DNA of 64,000 bases, taken from assembly GCF_041820985.1 (NCBI RefSeq), contig NZ_JBGUAU010000011.1, forward strand, positions 62,001 to 126,000. The letters are read 5' to 3'. The notes below the pieces were generated by a model. That model was not told where the DNA came from. It did not search any database and worked only from the letters and a program-made list of their open reading frames with translations. The position numbers were made by a program, and so were the translations under genes. Positions 34,228 to 42,667 of this stretch are shown one piece after another; position 1 is the stretch's first letter; every line of letters starts with the position of its first letter. Source of the DNA: Evansella sp041820985 (lineage in GTDB: Bacteria > Bacillota > Bacilli > Bacillales > Salisediminibacteriaceae).

Positions 34228-35577
34228 ATGAAGAAATTTTTATCATTCTTTTTATTACTGTCACTGATCTTTGTTCTTGTTGCTTGTGGAAATAATGAGA
34301 ATACTTCCGGTGGAAACAACGGAAACAACGGAAACAATGGAGACAATGAAAACAATGACTCAAATGATCAAACAAATAATTCAACTGGAACTGACGGAGA
34401 TCAAATTGAATTACGTATTGCATGGTGGGGCGGACAAGAAAGACATGATCGAACATTAGAAATTATTGAAATATATGAAGATAGAAATCCTCACATTAAA
34501 ATAACACCAGAATATTCAGGTTTTGATGGATATTTTGATAGATTAAGTACACAATTTGCAGCTGGTAATGCACCAGATATCATTCAGTATGGTGGAAATT
34601 TAAATGATTATGTATCAAGAGATGTAGTTTTACCTTTAGATCAATTTGTAGGAAATGAGTTAGATATTAGTTTACATGACTCAACGATGTTAGAAGCGGG
34701 TACATTTGATGGTACTTTATATGGTGTAACTCTGGGAACAAACGCATGGGGTATATTGTTAAATAAAACATTGTTTGAAGAAGCAGGTGTAGCTTTACCT
34801 GATGAGAATTGGACTTGGGAAGATTTTATCGACATTACAGTTGCTTTAACGGAAAATCTTGATGGAATAGCAGGAACAGAATATTTCGACCATAATGGAT
34901 TTGGTATTTTTGTTGATCAAAAAGGAAAAGTGTTACATGAAGAGGGAGTGTTAGGAATTGATGAGCAAGATGTTGTTGATTGGTATCAGTTATGGGAAGA
35001 TATCAGAGCAACTGGCTCAGTTGTAGCACCTGAAATTCAAGCAGCATCTTCCACAACACCTGAACAATCTATGATTGTTGCTCGTGAAGTAGCAATGCAA
35101 CTAATTCCAAGTAACCAACTAGGTGCATTCAGAAATGCGACACAAGACGAGTTAGTATTTAACATTCATCCATTAATGGACGGAAGAAGTGGAGTAGCGT
35201 TACGTCCAAGTCAATTTATGGCTGGATATTCTGAAACAGAGCACCCTGAAGAAGTTGCAAAATTCTTAGACTATATGGTGAACGATTTAGAAGCAACAGC
35301 GATCTTAGGTAATGATCGTGGAGCACCAGTAAACTCAGAAGTAAGGGAAAACTTAATTGCTGTTGCTAGTGAAACAGATTCTGCAATCTTCGCTTATATT
35401 GATCTAGTAAGTAGAACTTCAGATTCACCTTATGTACCAAATTTACCTGGTTACAACGAAACAGAAGCTCTTTTCAAAACTACTAGTGAGGAAATAGCTT
35501 TCGGTATGACTTCTGTTGCAGATGGTGCTGAACGGTATTTCAAAGAGTTATCTGAAGTAGTAGAAAGAAATAGATAA
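34228..35577 (+). CDS. YesO-like sugar-binding lipoprotein of the ABC transporter
   Basis: A 449-residue solute-binding lipoprotein with lipobox LVAC (Cys20), then an Asn/Gly-rich linker built from repeated GNNGNNG-type units (about residues 21-57), then a binding domain from IELRIAWWGGQERHDRTLEI. It is a paralogue of 30596. The frame is open from 34183, but the ATG at 34228, after aaggaggggtc, fits the ribosome binding site and gives a normal signal peptide. Permeases follow after a stem-loop, so this is the transport receptor. The substrate is probably a pectic or xylan oligosaccharide. Confidence 0.93.
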   Translation: MKKFLSFFLLLSLIFVLVACGNNENTSGGNNGNNGNNGDNENNDSNDQTNNSTGTDGDQIELRIAWWGGQERHDRTLEIIEIYEDRNPHIKITPEYSGFDGYFDRLSTQFAAGNAPDIIQYGGNLNDYVSRDVVLPLDQFVGNELDISLHDSTMLEAGTFDGTLYGVTLGTNAWGILLNKTLFEEAGVALPDENWTWEDFIDITVALTENLDGIAGTEYFDHNGFGIFVDQKGKVLHEEGVLGIDEQDVVDWYQLWEDIRATGSVVAPEIQAASSTTPEQSMIVAREVAMQLIPSNQLGAFRNATQDELVFNIHPLMDGRSGVALRPSQFMAGYSETEHPEEVAKFLDYMVNDLEATAILGNDRGAPVNSEVRENLIAVASETDSAIFAYIDLVSRTSDSPYVPNLPGYNETEALFKTTSEEIAFGMTSVADGAERYFKELSEVVERNR

Positions 35578-35610
35578 GATAGTATTTATTTAAAAAACAG
35601 TAAATTATAG

Positions 35611-35662
35611 CTCAGGGGGTGAATGGAAAGGTCAATAATATCCTTTCTATACACCCTCACCA
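35611..35662 (+). other. Stem-loop between lipoprotein and permease genes
   Basis: GGGGGTG and GGAAAGG pair with TCCTTTC and CACCCTC in one two-part stem; no U-tract. It probably protects the upstream lipoprotein mRNA or lowers permease expression. Confidence 0.6.
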
Positions 35663-35687
35663 TTTATTTTGAAGGAGAGTGAAGTTT

Positions 35688-36581
35688 GTGCTCCAAAAGA
35701 GAAAGAACTACCTTATAGCATATGCTTTTTTACTTCCATGGTTAATAGGTTTTTTTGGTCTTGTATTAGGTCCTATGGTAAGTTCACTATATTTATCTTT
35801 TACTCACTATGACCTTTTAACTGCTCCGGAATGGGTAGGGTTGCAAAACTATGTTGAGATGTTCAACGATAGAAAATTTAATGCTTCTGTTAAAGTAACA
35901 GCCACATTCGTTATTATTGGTGTTCCGTTACAAATGATTGCAGCTTTATTTGTTGCGATGCTTTTAAATAAAGGATTAAGCGGTATTGGTTTTTATCGTA
36001 CAGTGTATTATATTCCTTCCTTACTTGGAGGAAGTGTTGCAATTGCCCTTTTATGGAAAAATATTTTTGGAATGAATGGAATTTTTAATGACTTTTTAGG
36101 CATTTTTGGAATAGCAGGTAGAGGGTGGGTGTCGCATCCAGACTATGCAATCTATACACTCATTGCCTTAGCTGCATGGCAGTTCGGATCATCTATGGTA
36201 ATTTTCTTAGCAGGATTAAAACAGATCCCTGCTGAATTATACGAAGCAGCTTCCGTAGATGGAGCGAGTCCATTTGCTAAATTCAAAGCTATCACTCTTC
36301 CATTACTAAGCCCTGTAATTTTATTTAATCTAGTAATGGTATTAATCAAATCGTTACAAGTGTTTACATCTGCTTACATTGTAAGTGAAGGAAGTGGAGG
36401 ACCTGCAAATTCTACCTTATTCTACACATTATATTTATATCAAAAAGGTTTCTCTTATTTTGAAATGGGATACGCATCAGCAATGGCTTGGTTATTATTA
36501 ATTGTTATCGCTGTGTTAACTGCCATCATATTTTTCTCATCAAAATATTGGGTTCATTACGAATATGGAGGGAAATCATAA
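35688..36581 (+). CDS. ABC sugar transporter permease (MalF/YesP-like)
   Basis: A 297-residue membrane protein with about six segments and the EAA loop EAASVDGASPFAKFKAITLP. It starts with GTG: the GTG at 35679 lies one base after gaaggag, while the in-frame GTG at 35688 is ten bases from it, so 35688 is preferred (the longer form would be 300 residues). Its stop overlaps the next start in TAATG, showing tight coupling to 36581. As for the other transporters here, no ATPase gene is near. Confidence 0.92.
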   Translation: MLQKRKNYLIAYAFLLPWLIGFFGLVLGPMVSSLYLSFTHYDLLTAPEWVGLQNYVEMFNDRKFNASVKVTATFVIIGVPLQMIAALFVAMLLNKGLSGIGFYRTVYYIPSLLGGSVAIALLWKNIFGMNGIFNDFLGIFGIAGRGWVSHPDYAIYTLIALAAWQFGSSMVIFLAGLKQIPAELYEAASVDGASPFAKFKAITLPLLSPVILFNLVMVLIKSLQVFTSAYIVSEGSGGPANSTLFYTLYLYQKGFSYFEMGYASAMAWLLLIVIAVLTAIIFFSSKYWVHYEYGGKS

Positions 36582-37423
36582 TGGCGAAAACATTTAGTTT
36601 AAATAAGCTGATTATACATGTATTTATACTTGGTTTTGGGTTAGTAATGTTATATCCAGTTATATGGATGGTCTCAAGTTCACTAAAACCGGAATATCTA
36701 ATATTCTCTCAACCTGGATTATGGCCAAGTGAGATTACATTTGATAATTATATTAATGGTTGGAATATAGTCCGTAATATGACATTTGGTACTTTCTTTA
36801 AAAACTCATTTATCATTGCAATTATCGCTGTACTTGGAAACTTGCTTACGTGTTCCATGGCTGCGTATGCATTTGCGAGACTTAAATTTCCATTAAAAAA
36901 GACTTTGTTCGCATTGATGCTAGTAACAATTATGCTTCCATCGCACGTAACGTTAGTGCCGCAATATGCAATTTTTCATAACTTAGGATGGATTGATACA
37001 TTTTTACCTTTAACAGTACCAAAGCTACTCGCAACCGATGCCTTCTTTATTTTCCTTATGGTACAGTTTTTTAGAGGTATTCCTAAGGATCTTGATGAAA
37101 GTGCTACCATTGATGGATGTGGTCCTATTAGAATCTACTATAAGATCATCTTACCACTTGCATCACCGGCACTTCTCACGACTGCCATCTTTACGTTCAT
37201 TTGGACTTGGGATGATTTCTTTAGTCAACTACTATATTTAAATACGGTTAGTAATTTTACCGTTCCATTAGGATTGAGACTTTTCCTAGATTCACAAGGA
37301 ACTTCTGCTTGGGGGGGATTGTTGGCAATGTCCGTACTCTCCTTGTTACCAATTATGATTCTATTCTTCTTCTTCCAGCGACAAATTGTGGAAGGTATCG
37401 CTACCACTGGGGTGAAGGGATAA
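36581..37423 (+). CDS. ABC sugar transporter permease (MalG/YesQ-like)
   Basis: A 280-residue permease with about six membrane segments. EAA loop ESATIDGCGPIRIYYKIILP and the C-terminal IVEGIATTGVKG are typical of MalG-type subunits. The frame is open further upstream to 36488, but that part overlaps the partner permease; the ATG at 36581 overlaps its stop codon by one base and follows ggagggaaatca, so it is chosen. It forms one transporter with 34228 and 35688. Confidence 0.93.
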   Translation: MAKTFSLNKLIIHVFILGFGLVMLYPVIWMVSSSLKPEYLIFSQPGLWPSEITFDNYINGWNIVRNMTFGTFFKNSFIIAIIAVLGNLLTCSMAAYAFARLKFPLKKTLFALMLVTIMLPSHVTLVPQYAIFHNLGWIDTFLPLTVPKLLATDAFFIFLMVQFFRGIPKDLDESATIDGCGPIRIYYKIILPLASPALLTTAIFTFIWTWDDFFSQLLYLNTVSNFTVPLGLRLFLDSQGTSAWGGLLAMSVLSLLPIMILFFFFQRQIVEGIATTGVKG

Positions 37424-37477
37424 GGATGATAAAAAAAACAAAAACAAAACAAGAAAAAATAGGATTGTTATCATTAT

Positions 37478-37511
37478 AATGAAATAAGGGGGGATACTCT
37501 CTTATTTCATT
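37478..37511. terminator. Stem-loop after the permease pair (possible terminator)
   Basis: AATGAAATAAG paired with CTTATTTCATT around a 12-nt loop; the U-tract is poor. A second small inverted repeat (TTGTCTCG 37542-37549 with CGAGACAA 37563-37570) follows before the response regulator gene. Confidence 0.5.
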
Positions 37512-37713
37512 GAATTTCATTTGAGTAATCCTAGTTTGAAATTGTCTCGAAAGACAAAGATGCGAGACAAAAGAGGAATGATCAGCTCAAAATCGTCTCG
37601 ATAGCAGAGAGTTATTGGAGACATCTATTTTCGCTGATATTTATCAAACTGATAATTATTTGTATATAACCCTTCAAGTTAATCAAGCATCTGTGTATGG
37701 AAGGAGTAATAAA

Positions 37714-39336
37714 ATGAAATCTATATTAATTGTTGATGACGACCACACAGTAATAAATGGCCTACTCGAGCATGTACCATGGGGACAATTAGGATTGGTT
37801 ATTCAAGATACGGCAAATGATGGGCAAGAGGCAATAGAGAAAATTAGAAAGAAACAACCAGATATAGTAATAACGGATATTTATATGCCTAAAATAAATG
37901 GTCTAGAGCTTATAAAGAAAATACATACTGAATTCCCAACAATTAATATGATTATTCACAGTGGATATGATGATTTTGACAATGCCAGGGAAGCAATGAA
38001 ATATGGTGTAAAGCATTTCTTGTTAAAACCTGCAATAGTCTCTGAGATTCAAACAGTATTAAATGAAATCGTAAAAGAAATACTTGTGAAAGAAAAACAG
38101 AAGAATTTGCTACAACAGTATAATAAGCAAATGAATGAATATATTCCTCATTTACGTGAATCCTTTTTTCGTGAAGTTTTAGCATCAAAATATAGAGAAG
38201 AAGATTTTCTAACCGAAAAATTAGAGTTGTTAAATATAGATAGAAACGCAAATGTTGTAGTGATAAGTCTTGCCTTAATTCGTGCACCTTATTTAACAAA
38301 ATCAAAAGAGAGTGAATGGCAACTTAATAAATTTGCTGCAGGGAATATTATTCATGAAACGATTGAGGAAAATGAAAAAGCAAAACAAATAGACATTCAT
38401 AAGGTTGACTATTCTGATTCCACATTTTTGTTAGTTTGCCTAGGAAAAAAGGATAATAACAACTTGTATGATATTAGTAAAGATGTGTCTAAAAAGCTAG
38501 TGGAGAATATACTACTCTATTTGGAACTTTCCCTAGTGATAGGAATAGGCAATATTAAAAATGGAATTCATGAGCTAACAGAATCTTATTTAGAAAGTCA
38601 AAAAGCGTTAGAGGCAGCGGAGTACCAAGAGATTAACCATGTTTACACATATAACGAAGTTCGAATGGATGAAGAAACAGAAACTATTCAATATCCATTA
38701 GATTTGATAAAAGAAATAAATGACTCCATTAATTTTAAGGAATATGAACAAACGATGGAGCAATGGTCTAAACTAGAGAAATATTTAAAAGAGGATAATA
38801 AATTACCATCTTTTGTTGTACAAAATCTATGTATTAGTATAGTAAGCACATTGCTGATGTTAGATCATACAAACTTAGATAAATCGGAAGTGCACACAAA
38901 AGAAATGTCGAGTTATATTAATGAAATTTATGCGAAGTACTCTATAAAAGAGTTAACTGTATGGATGGGAGAATTGCTTCAAGGTTGGGTTGATAAAAAA
39001 GATGAAGAAGTGAACGGAAAAAAGAGTAACCGTCTTATTCGTGAAGTAAAAAAACATGTCCATAACTATTATGATCAAGAAATCACATTAGCAGAAATTG
39101 CAGATAATTTATATGTAAATCGAAACTATTTGTCACAGCTTTTTAAGAAGGTTACAGGTGAATCATTTGTAACATACCTAAACAAATATAGAATTGAAAA
39201 AGCAAAGGAAAAGCTTCGAGAGAAAAATTATTTAGTTTATGAAATAAGTGAAATGGTTGGCTATCAAAATCCGACGTACTTTAGTCAAGTATTTAAATCT
39301 ATTACTGGATATAGTCCGTCAGATTATTATAAGTAA
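37714..39336 (+). CDS. YesN-like AraC-type response regulator
   Basis: A 540-residue response regulator: an N-terminal receiver domain (MKSILIVDDDHTVINGL; phosphorylated Asp55 in VITDIYMPK), a variable middle region and a C-terminal AraC double helix-turn-helix (about 435-540: LAEIADNLYVNRNYLSQLFK and VYEISEMVGYQNPTYFSQVFK). It is the likely partner of the kinase at 31982 and activator of the transporter genes between them. The frame extends to 37615, but the ATG at 37714, seven bases after aaggag, gives the standard receiver start. A GH43 gene follows after 25 bp. Confidence 0.93.
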   Translation: MKSILIVDDDHTVINGLLEHVPWGQLGLVIQDTANDGQEAIEKIRKKQPDIVITDIYMPKINGLELIKKIHTEFPTINMIIHSGYDDFDNAREAMKYGVKHFLLKPAIVSEIQTVLNEIVKEILVKEKQKNLLQQYNKQMNEYIPHLRESFFREVLASKYREEDFLTEKLELLNIDRNANVVVISLALIRAPYLTKSKESEWQLNKFAAGNIIHETIEENEKAKQIDIHKVDYSDSTFLLVCLGKKDNNNLYDISKDVSKKLVENILLYLELSLVIGIGNIKNGIHELTESYLESQKALEAAEYQEINHVYTYNEVRMDEETETIQYPLDLIKEINDSINFKEYEQTMEQWSKLEKYLKEDNKLPSFVVQNLCISIVSTLLMLDHTNLDKSEVHTKEMSSYINEIYAKYSIKELTVWMGELLQGWVDKKDEEVNGKKSNRLIREVKKHVHNYYDQEITLAEIADNLYVNRNYLSQLFKKVTGESFVTYLNKYRIEKAKEKLREKNYLVYEISEMVGYQNPTYFSQVFKSITGYSPSDYYK

Positions 39337-39361
39337 ATTTTTATAAAAGGAGAAAACTTCT

Positions 39362-40249
39362 ATGCTGAAAAACGAGAATATCCAGATTCGTGACCCATTT
39401 ATTTTTCCTGATAAAGTAAATGGAAAATATTATATGTTTGGAAGTACGGACAAAAATATATGGGGGCCAGGAACTGGATTCGATGTATATGTGGGAGAAG
39501 ATCTTGAAATCTGGGAGGGACCTTTTCCTGTTTTTCGACCAGATGGAAATTTTTATTCAGAGGAAAATTTTTGGGCACCGGAAGTTCATGAATATCAAGG
39601 GCGATATTATATGTTTGCTACGTTTTTTCGAAAGGATAATCAGCGTAGGGGAACAGGCATACTAGTTTCTGAAAGCTTAATGGGTCCATTTGTTCCACAT
39701 AGTAATGGCCCAGTTACACCAGAGGATTGGTTTTCCCTAGATGGTACACTTTACATAGATGAAGAGGGATCCCCATGGATGGTGTTTTGTCATGAGTGGG
39801 TTCAAGTAGAGGACGGTCAAATTTGTGCTGTGAGATTAAGTGATGATTTAAAAGAAAGTGTTGGGAATCCTATCGTTTTATTTAGTGCATCCGATGTACC
39901 TTGGCCAACTTCCTTTAAACATAAGACAAGAACATCTCCCAATAATTACGTTACAGATGGAACGTTTATGTATAAAGCCAGCAACGGGGAATTATTAATG
40001 CTTTGGGCAAGCTTTGTTGATAATATTTATGCTCAAGGGATTTCAAGGTCCACTACAGGAAAAATCACAGGTCCGTGGGTACACGATGAAAAGCCAATCT
40101 ATCATGATGACGGTGGGCATGGAATGATTTTTAAGACGTTTGAAAATGAATTAATGTTAACGTTGCATTCTCCTAATCAGACACCGTTAGAACGTCCTAT
40201 TTTTATAAATATTGAAGAGAAGGATGGGAAATTAAAGGTAGTGGAGTAA
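39362..40249 (+). CDS. Compact GH43 family glycoside hydrolase
   Basis: A 295-residue single-domain GH43-type propeller. The N-terminal IQIRDPFIFPDKVNGKYYMFG holds the catalytic-base Asp11; DWFSLDGTLYIDEEGSPWMVFCHEW and VTDGTFMYKASNGELLMLW give further blade motifs. It lacks the C-terminal sandwich domain of the three larger GH43 enzymes in the window, so a different linkage (for example arabinan or galactan side chains) is likely, but not provable by eye. No signal peptide. The start follows aaaaggagaaaacttct, 25 bp after the response regulator, probably in the same transcript. Confidence 0.85.
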   Translation: MLKNENIQIRDPFIFPDKVNGKYYMFGSTDKNIWGPGTGFDVYVGEDLEIWEGPFPVFRPDGNFYSEENFWAPEVHEYQGRYYMFATFFRKDNQRRGTGILVSESLMGPFVPHSNGPVTPEDWFSLDGTLYIDEEGSPWMVFCHEWVQVEDGQICAVRLSDDLKESVGNPIVLFSASDVPWPTSFKHKTRTSPNNYVTDGTFMYKASNGELLMLWASFVDNIYAQGISRSTTGKITGPWVHDEKPIYHDDGGHGMIFKTFENELMLTLHSPNQTPLERPIFINIEEKDGKLKVVE

Positions 40250-40264
40250 TAGTAAATTTATAAT

Positions 40265-40512
40265 GTCTACCCTGAAAATACTTGGGTTCATGGTAGTCAA
40301 ACTTATCTAGTATGACAAACTTTGTTGGTTAATATTCCATTCGCTCCAGTCCACTCCTTTCCTGTGGGGAGTTGTCGAGCCCCCGAGCCCCCTCCACGAC
40401 TACGTCGCTACGGGATCTCGCCTCTACTCTACTTCCCACTGGAGTTCGTGGACTTGCTCTCATTCCATATACTGTTGATGATACTAAAGCATTTAATAAG
40501 GTATTTTCATTC
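40265..40512 (-). repeat. Dispersed GC-rich intergenic repeat, copy C
   Basis: Reverse-oriented copy filling most of the 346-bp gap between the GH43 gene and 40596. It begins gtctaccctgaaaatac, has cagtccactcctttcctgtg, ctctacttcccactggagtt and cattccatat, and ends ggtattttcattctc. It matches copy B closely when reverse-complemented. The rest of the gap is AT-rich with only the next ribosome binding site. Confidence 0.82.
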
Positions 40513-40595
40513 TCAGTGGTGCAATTATTCATTATATAGGCCTGTTGGATATTATTACTAAAATACTAGTGTTATTGATAAGGAGTTAATCAATT

Positions 40596-42647
40596 ATGAT
40601 TGATAGAAAATCGTTAGTTACTAGGCATAATCCTGTCATCACAAAAGTGGAACCGCTTTCTCCTTTATCTGTTGGAAACAGCGAATTTGCCTTTACAGCA
40701 GATATTACCGGTTTACAAACATTTCCTGAGAGTTACAAGGTTCCTTTAGGTACACAATCGCAATGGGGATGGCACTCTACAATAAAACAAAATTTGTATG
40801 AGCTAAAGGATATTACATTACAAAATCTGGATACATATGGTCGTGATGTTCCTTACCCACTTTATCCAGAAGATAAGGAAGAGGCATATCATTGGTTACG
40901 TCAAAATCCTCATCGTATTCACCTTGGCCAATTAGCTTTTACTCTAATAAAGGAAAATGGAGATAAGGCTGAAATAACTAATATAGAGGATTCTAAACAA
41001 ATATTGAATCTTTGGGAAGGGAGCCTTTTAAGTGAGTTTTATCTGGAGGGGAAATCTGTTTCTGTTATAACAGTAGTTCATCCTAGAAATGATGAAATTG
41101 GTGTAAAAGTAAACTCAGAACTTCTTTCGGAAAATCGATTACAAGTATCATTAAAGTTCTCCGCACCAGATATGTACTCTAATAATTGGGACGAGTGCGG
41201 TGATTTGGATTGGGGGAATAAAGACCGTCATAATACGGAAATAAAAGGACAATCTCTCAATTCCTTAAACTTGAAGCGTACAATGGATGAGGATAGCTAT
41301 GAAGTAGCTTGGAATTGGAATGCAGGAGAGGTACAAAAAACGGAAAAGCATGAGTTCGTTTTAACCCCCAAAGATGAAAAGGAATTTATTTTCTCCGTTT
41401 CATATTCTAAAACTACACCGGAAACTAGTGACTTTGAAGAAACCATTAGATTAAATAAAAAGTATTGGGAAGAGTTTTGGATGTCAGGTGGCGCCATTGA
41501 TTTTTCAGGAAGTAAAGATGAACGGGCACACGAGTTGGAAAGAAGAGTTGTACTTTCTCAGTTTTTAACAGCTATTCACTGTGGTGGATCTCTTCCACCT
41601 CAAGAAACTGGATTAATGTACAACAGTTGGTTTGGGAAGTTTCATCTTGAAATGCATTGGTGGCATGCCGCACACTTTCCACTATGGGGGCGCACACCTA
41701 CTTTAGAGAAGAGTTTACATTGGTATAACAAGATTCTACCGTTAGCAAAAGAGTTAGCAGCATCTCAAGGATATGAAGGTGCACGATGGCCAAAACAAGT
41801 AGGACCAGATGGAAAACAAAGTCCTTCTGTTATTGCTCCAGTTCTTATTTGGCAGCAACCACACCCTATTGCTATGGCTGAACTATGTTATCAATCTAAC
41901 AAAAACAAAGAAACATTAGAGTGCTGGAAAAAGATAGTATTTGAGTCAGCGGACTTTATGGCCTCTTATGCAGTATGGGTTAGTGAACGAGAGGAATACG
42001 TGCTCGGTCCACCATTAATCCCAGCTCAGGAAAATCATAAGCCAGAGGAGAGTATGAATCCTCCATTTGAACTGGAGTATTGGAAACATGGATTAGAACT
42101 TGCTATAAGATGGGCAGAGCGTCTTGGTGTAGATTCCCCTTCAAAATGGAAAGAGGTTGCGGAAGGTTTGGCAGATCCACCACACAAGGATGGAGTATAT
42201 TTGGCTCATGAAAACTGTCCAGAAACTTTTACAAAATATAATCATGATCATCCTTCCATGGTAGGAGCATTTGGTATTTTGCCAGGAACATTAATAGATA
42301 AAGAGATAATGAAACAAACGTTACGTAAAGTTATGTCAGATTGGCAATGGGACACAGCGTGGGGTTGGGATTTTCCAATGTGTGCGATGACTGCGGCTAG
42401 ACTAGGTGACAGGGAAATGGCAGTAGACTTCTTATTAATGGATGCCACGAAAAATACGTATTTACCTAATGGACATAATTATCAACGGGAAGGCTTAACT
42501 GCATATTTACCTGGCAATGGAGGATTATTAACTGCTGTTTCCATGATGGCTTGTGGATGGCAAGGAGCTAATAGCGGAGATCTCCCTGGTTTTCCAAAAT
42601 ATGATAGTTGGAGTGTGAAATGGGAAGGGCTGCATCCGCTTTTATAA
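40596..42647 (+). CDS. Large unassigned protein, probable six-hairpin-type glycosidase
   Basis: A 683-residue protein without signal peptide. It has an N-terminal beta-rich part (NPVITKVEPLSPLSVGN, FAFTADITGLQTFPESY, QSQWGWHST) and, from about residue 300, an alpha-helical part with W/H/E-rich motifs (LEMHWWHAAHFPLWGR, ARWPKQVGPDG, WQQPHPIAMAEL, WQWDTAWGWDFPM). A beta-sandwich followed by an (alpha/alpha)6 barrel is the layout of GH65/GH95-like six-hairpin glycosidases. I recognise no numbered family. Start follows aaggagttaatcaatt. A GH52 beta-xylosidase gene begins 20 bp downstream, so the two probably act on the same oligosaccharide. Confidence 0.7.
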   Translation: MIDRKSLVTRHNPVITKVEPLSPLSVGNSEFAFTADITGLQTFPESYKVPLGTQSQWGWHSTIKQNLYELKDITLQNLDTYGRDVPYPLYPEDKEEAYHWLRQNPHRIHLGQLAFTLIKENGDKAEITNIEDSKQILNLWEGSLLSEFYLEGKSVSVITVVHPRNDEIGVKVNSELLSENRLQVSLKFSAPDMYSNNWDECGDLDWGNKDRHNTEIKGQSLNSLNLKRTMDEDSYEVAWNWNAGEVQKTEKHEFVLTPKDEKEFIFSVSYSKTTPETSDFEETIRLNKKYWEEFWMSGGAIDFSGSKDERAHELERRVVLSQFLTAIHCGGSLPPQETGLMYNSWFGKFHLEMHWWHAAHFPLWGRTPTLEKSLHWYNKILPLAKELAASQGYEGARWPKQVGPDGKQSPSVIAPVLIWQQPHPIAMAELCYQSNKNKETLECWKKIVFESADFMASYAVWVSEREEYVLGPPLIPAQENHKPEESMNPPFELEYWKHGLELAIRWAERLGVDSPSKWKEVAEGLADPPHKDGVYLAHENCPETFTKYNHDHPSMVGAFGILPGTLIDKEIMKQTLRKVMSDWQWDTAWGWDFPMCAMTAARLGDREMAVDFLLMDATKNTYLPNGHNYQREGLTAYLPGNGGLLTAVSMMACGWQGANSGDLPGFPKYDSWSVKWEGLHPLL

Positions 42648-42667
42648 TATAGAAAGTAGGGATATTT

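Noticed and set aside
35679..35681. GTG at 35679 as permease start
   Set aside because: It lies one base from the ribosome binding site; the GTG at 35688 has more plausible spacing, though the choice remains open.
40322..40561. 79-codon + strand frame and an opposite 67-codon frame
   Set aside because: Both are produced by the GC-rich core of repeat copy C and lack ribosome binding sites.
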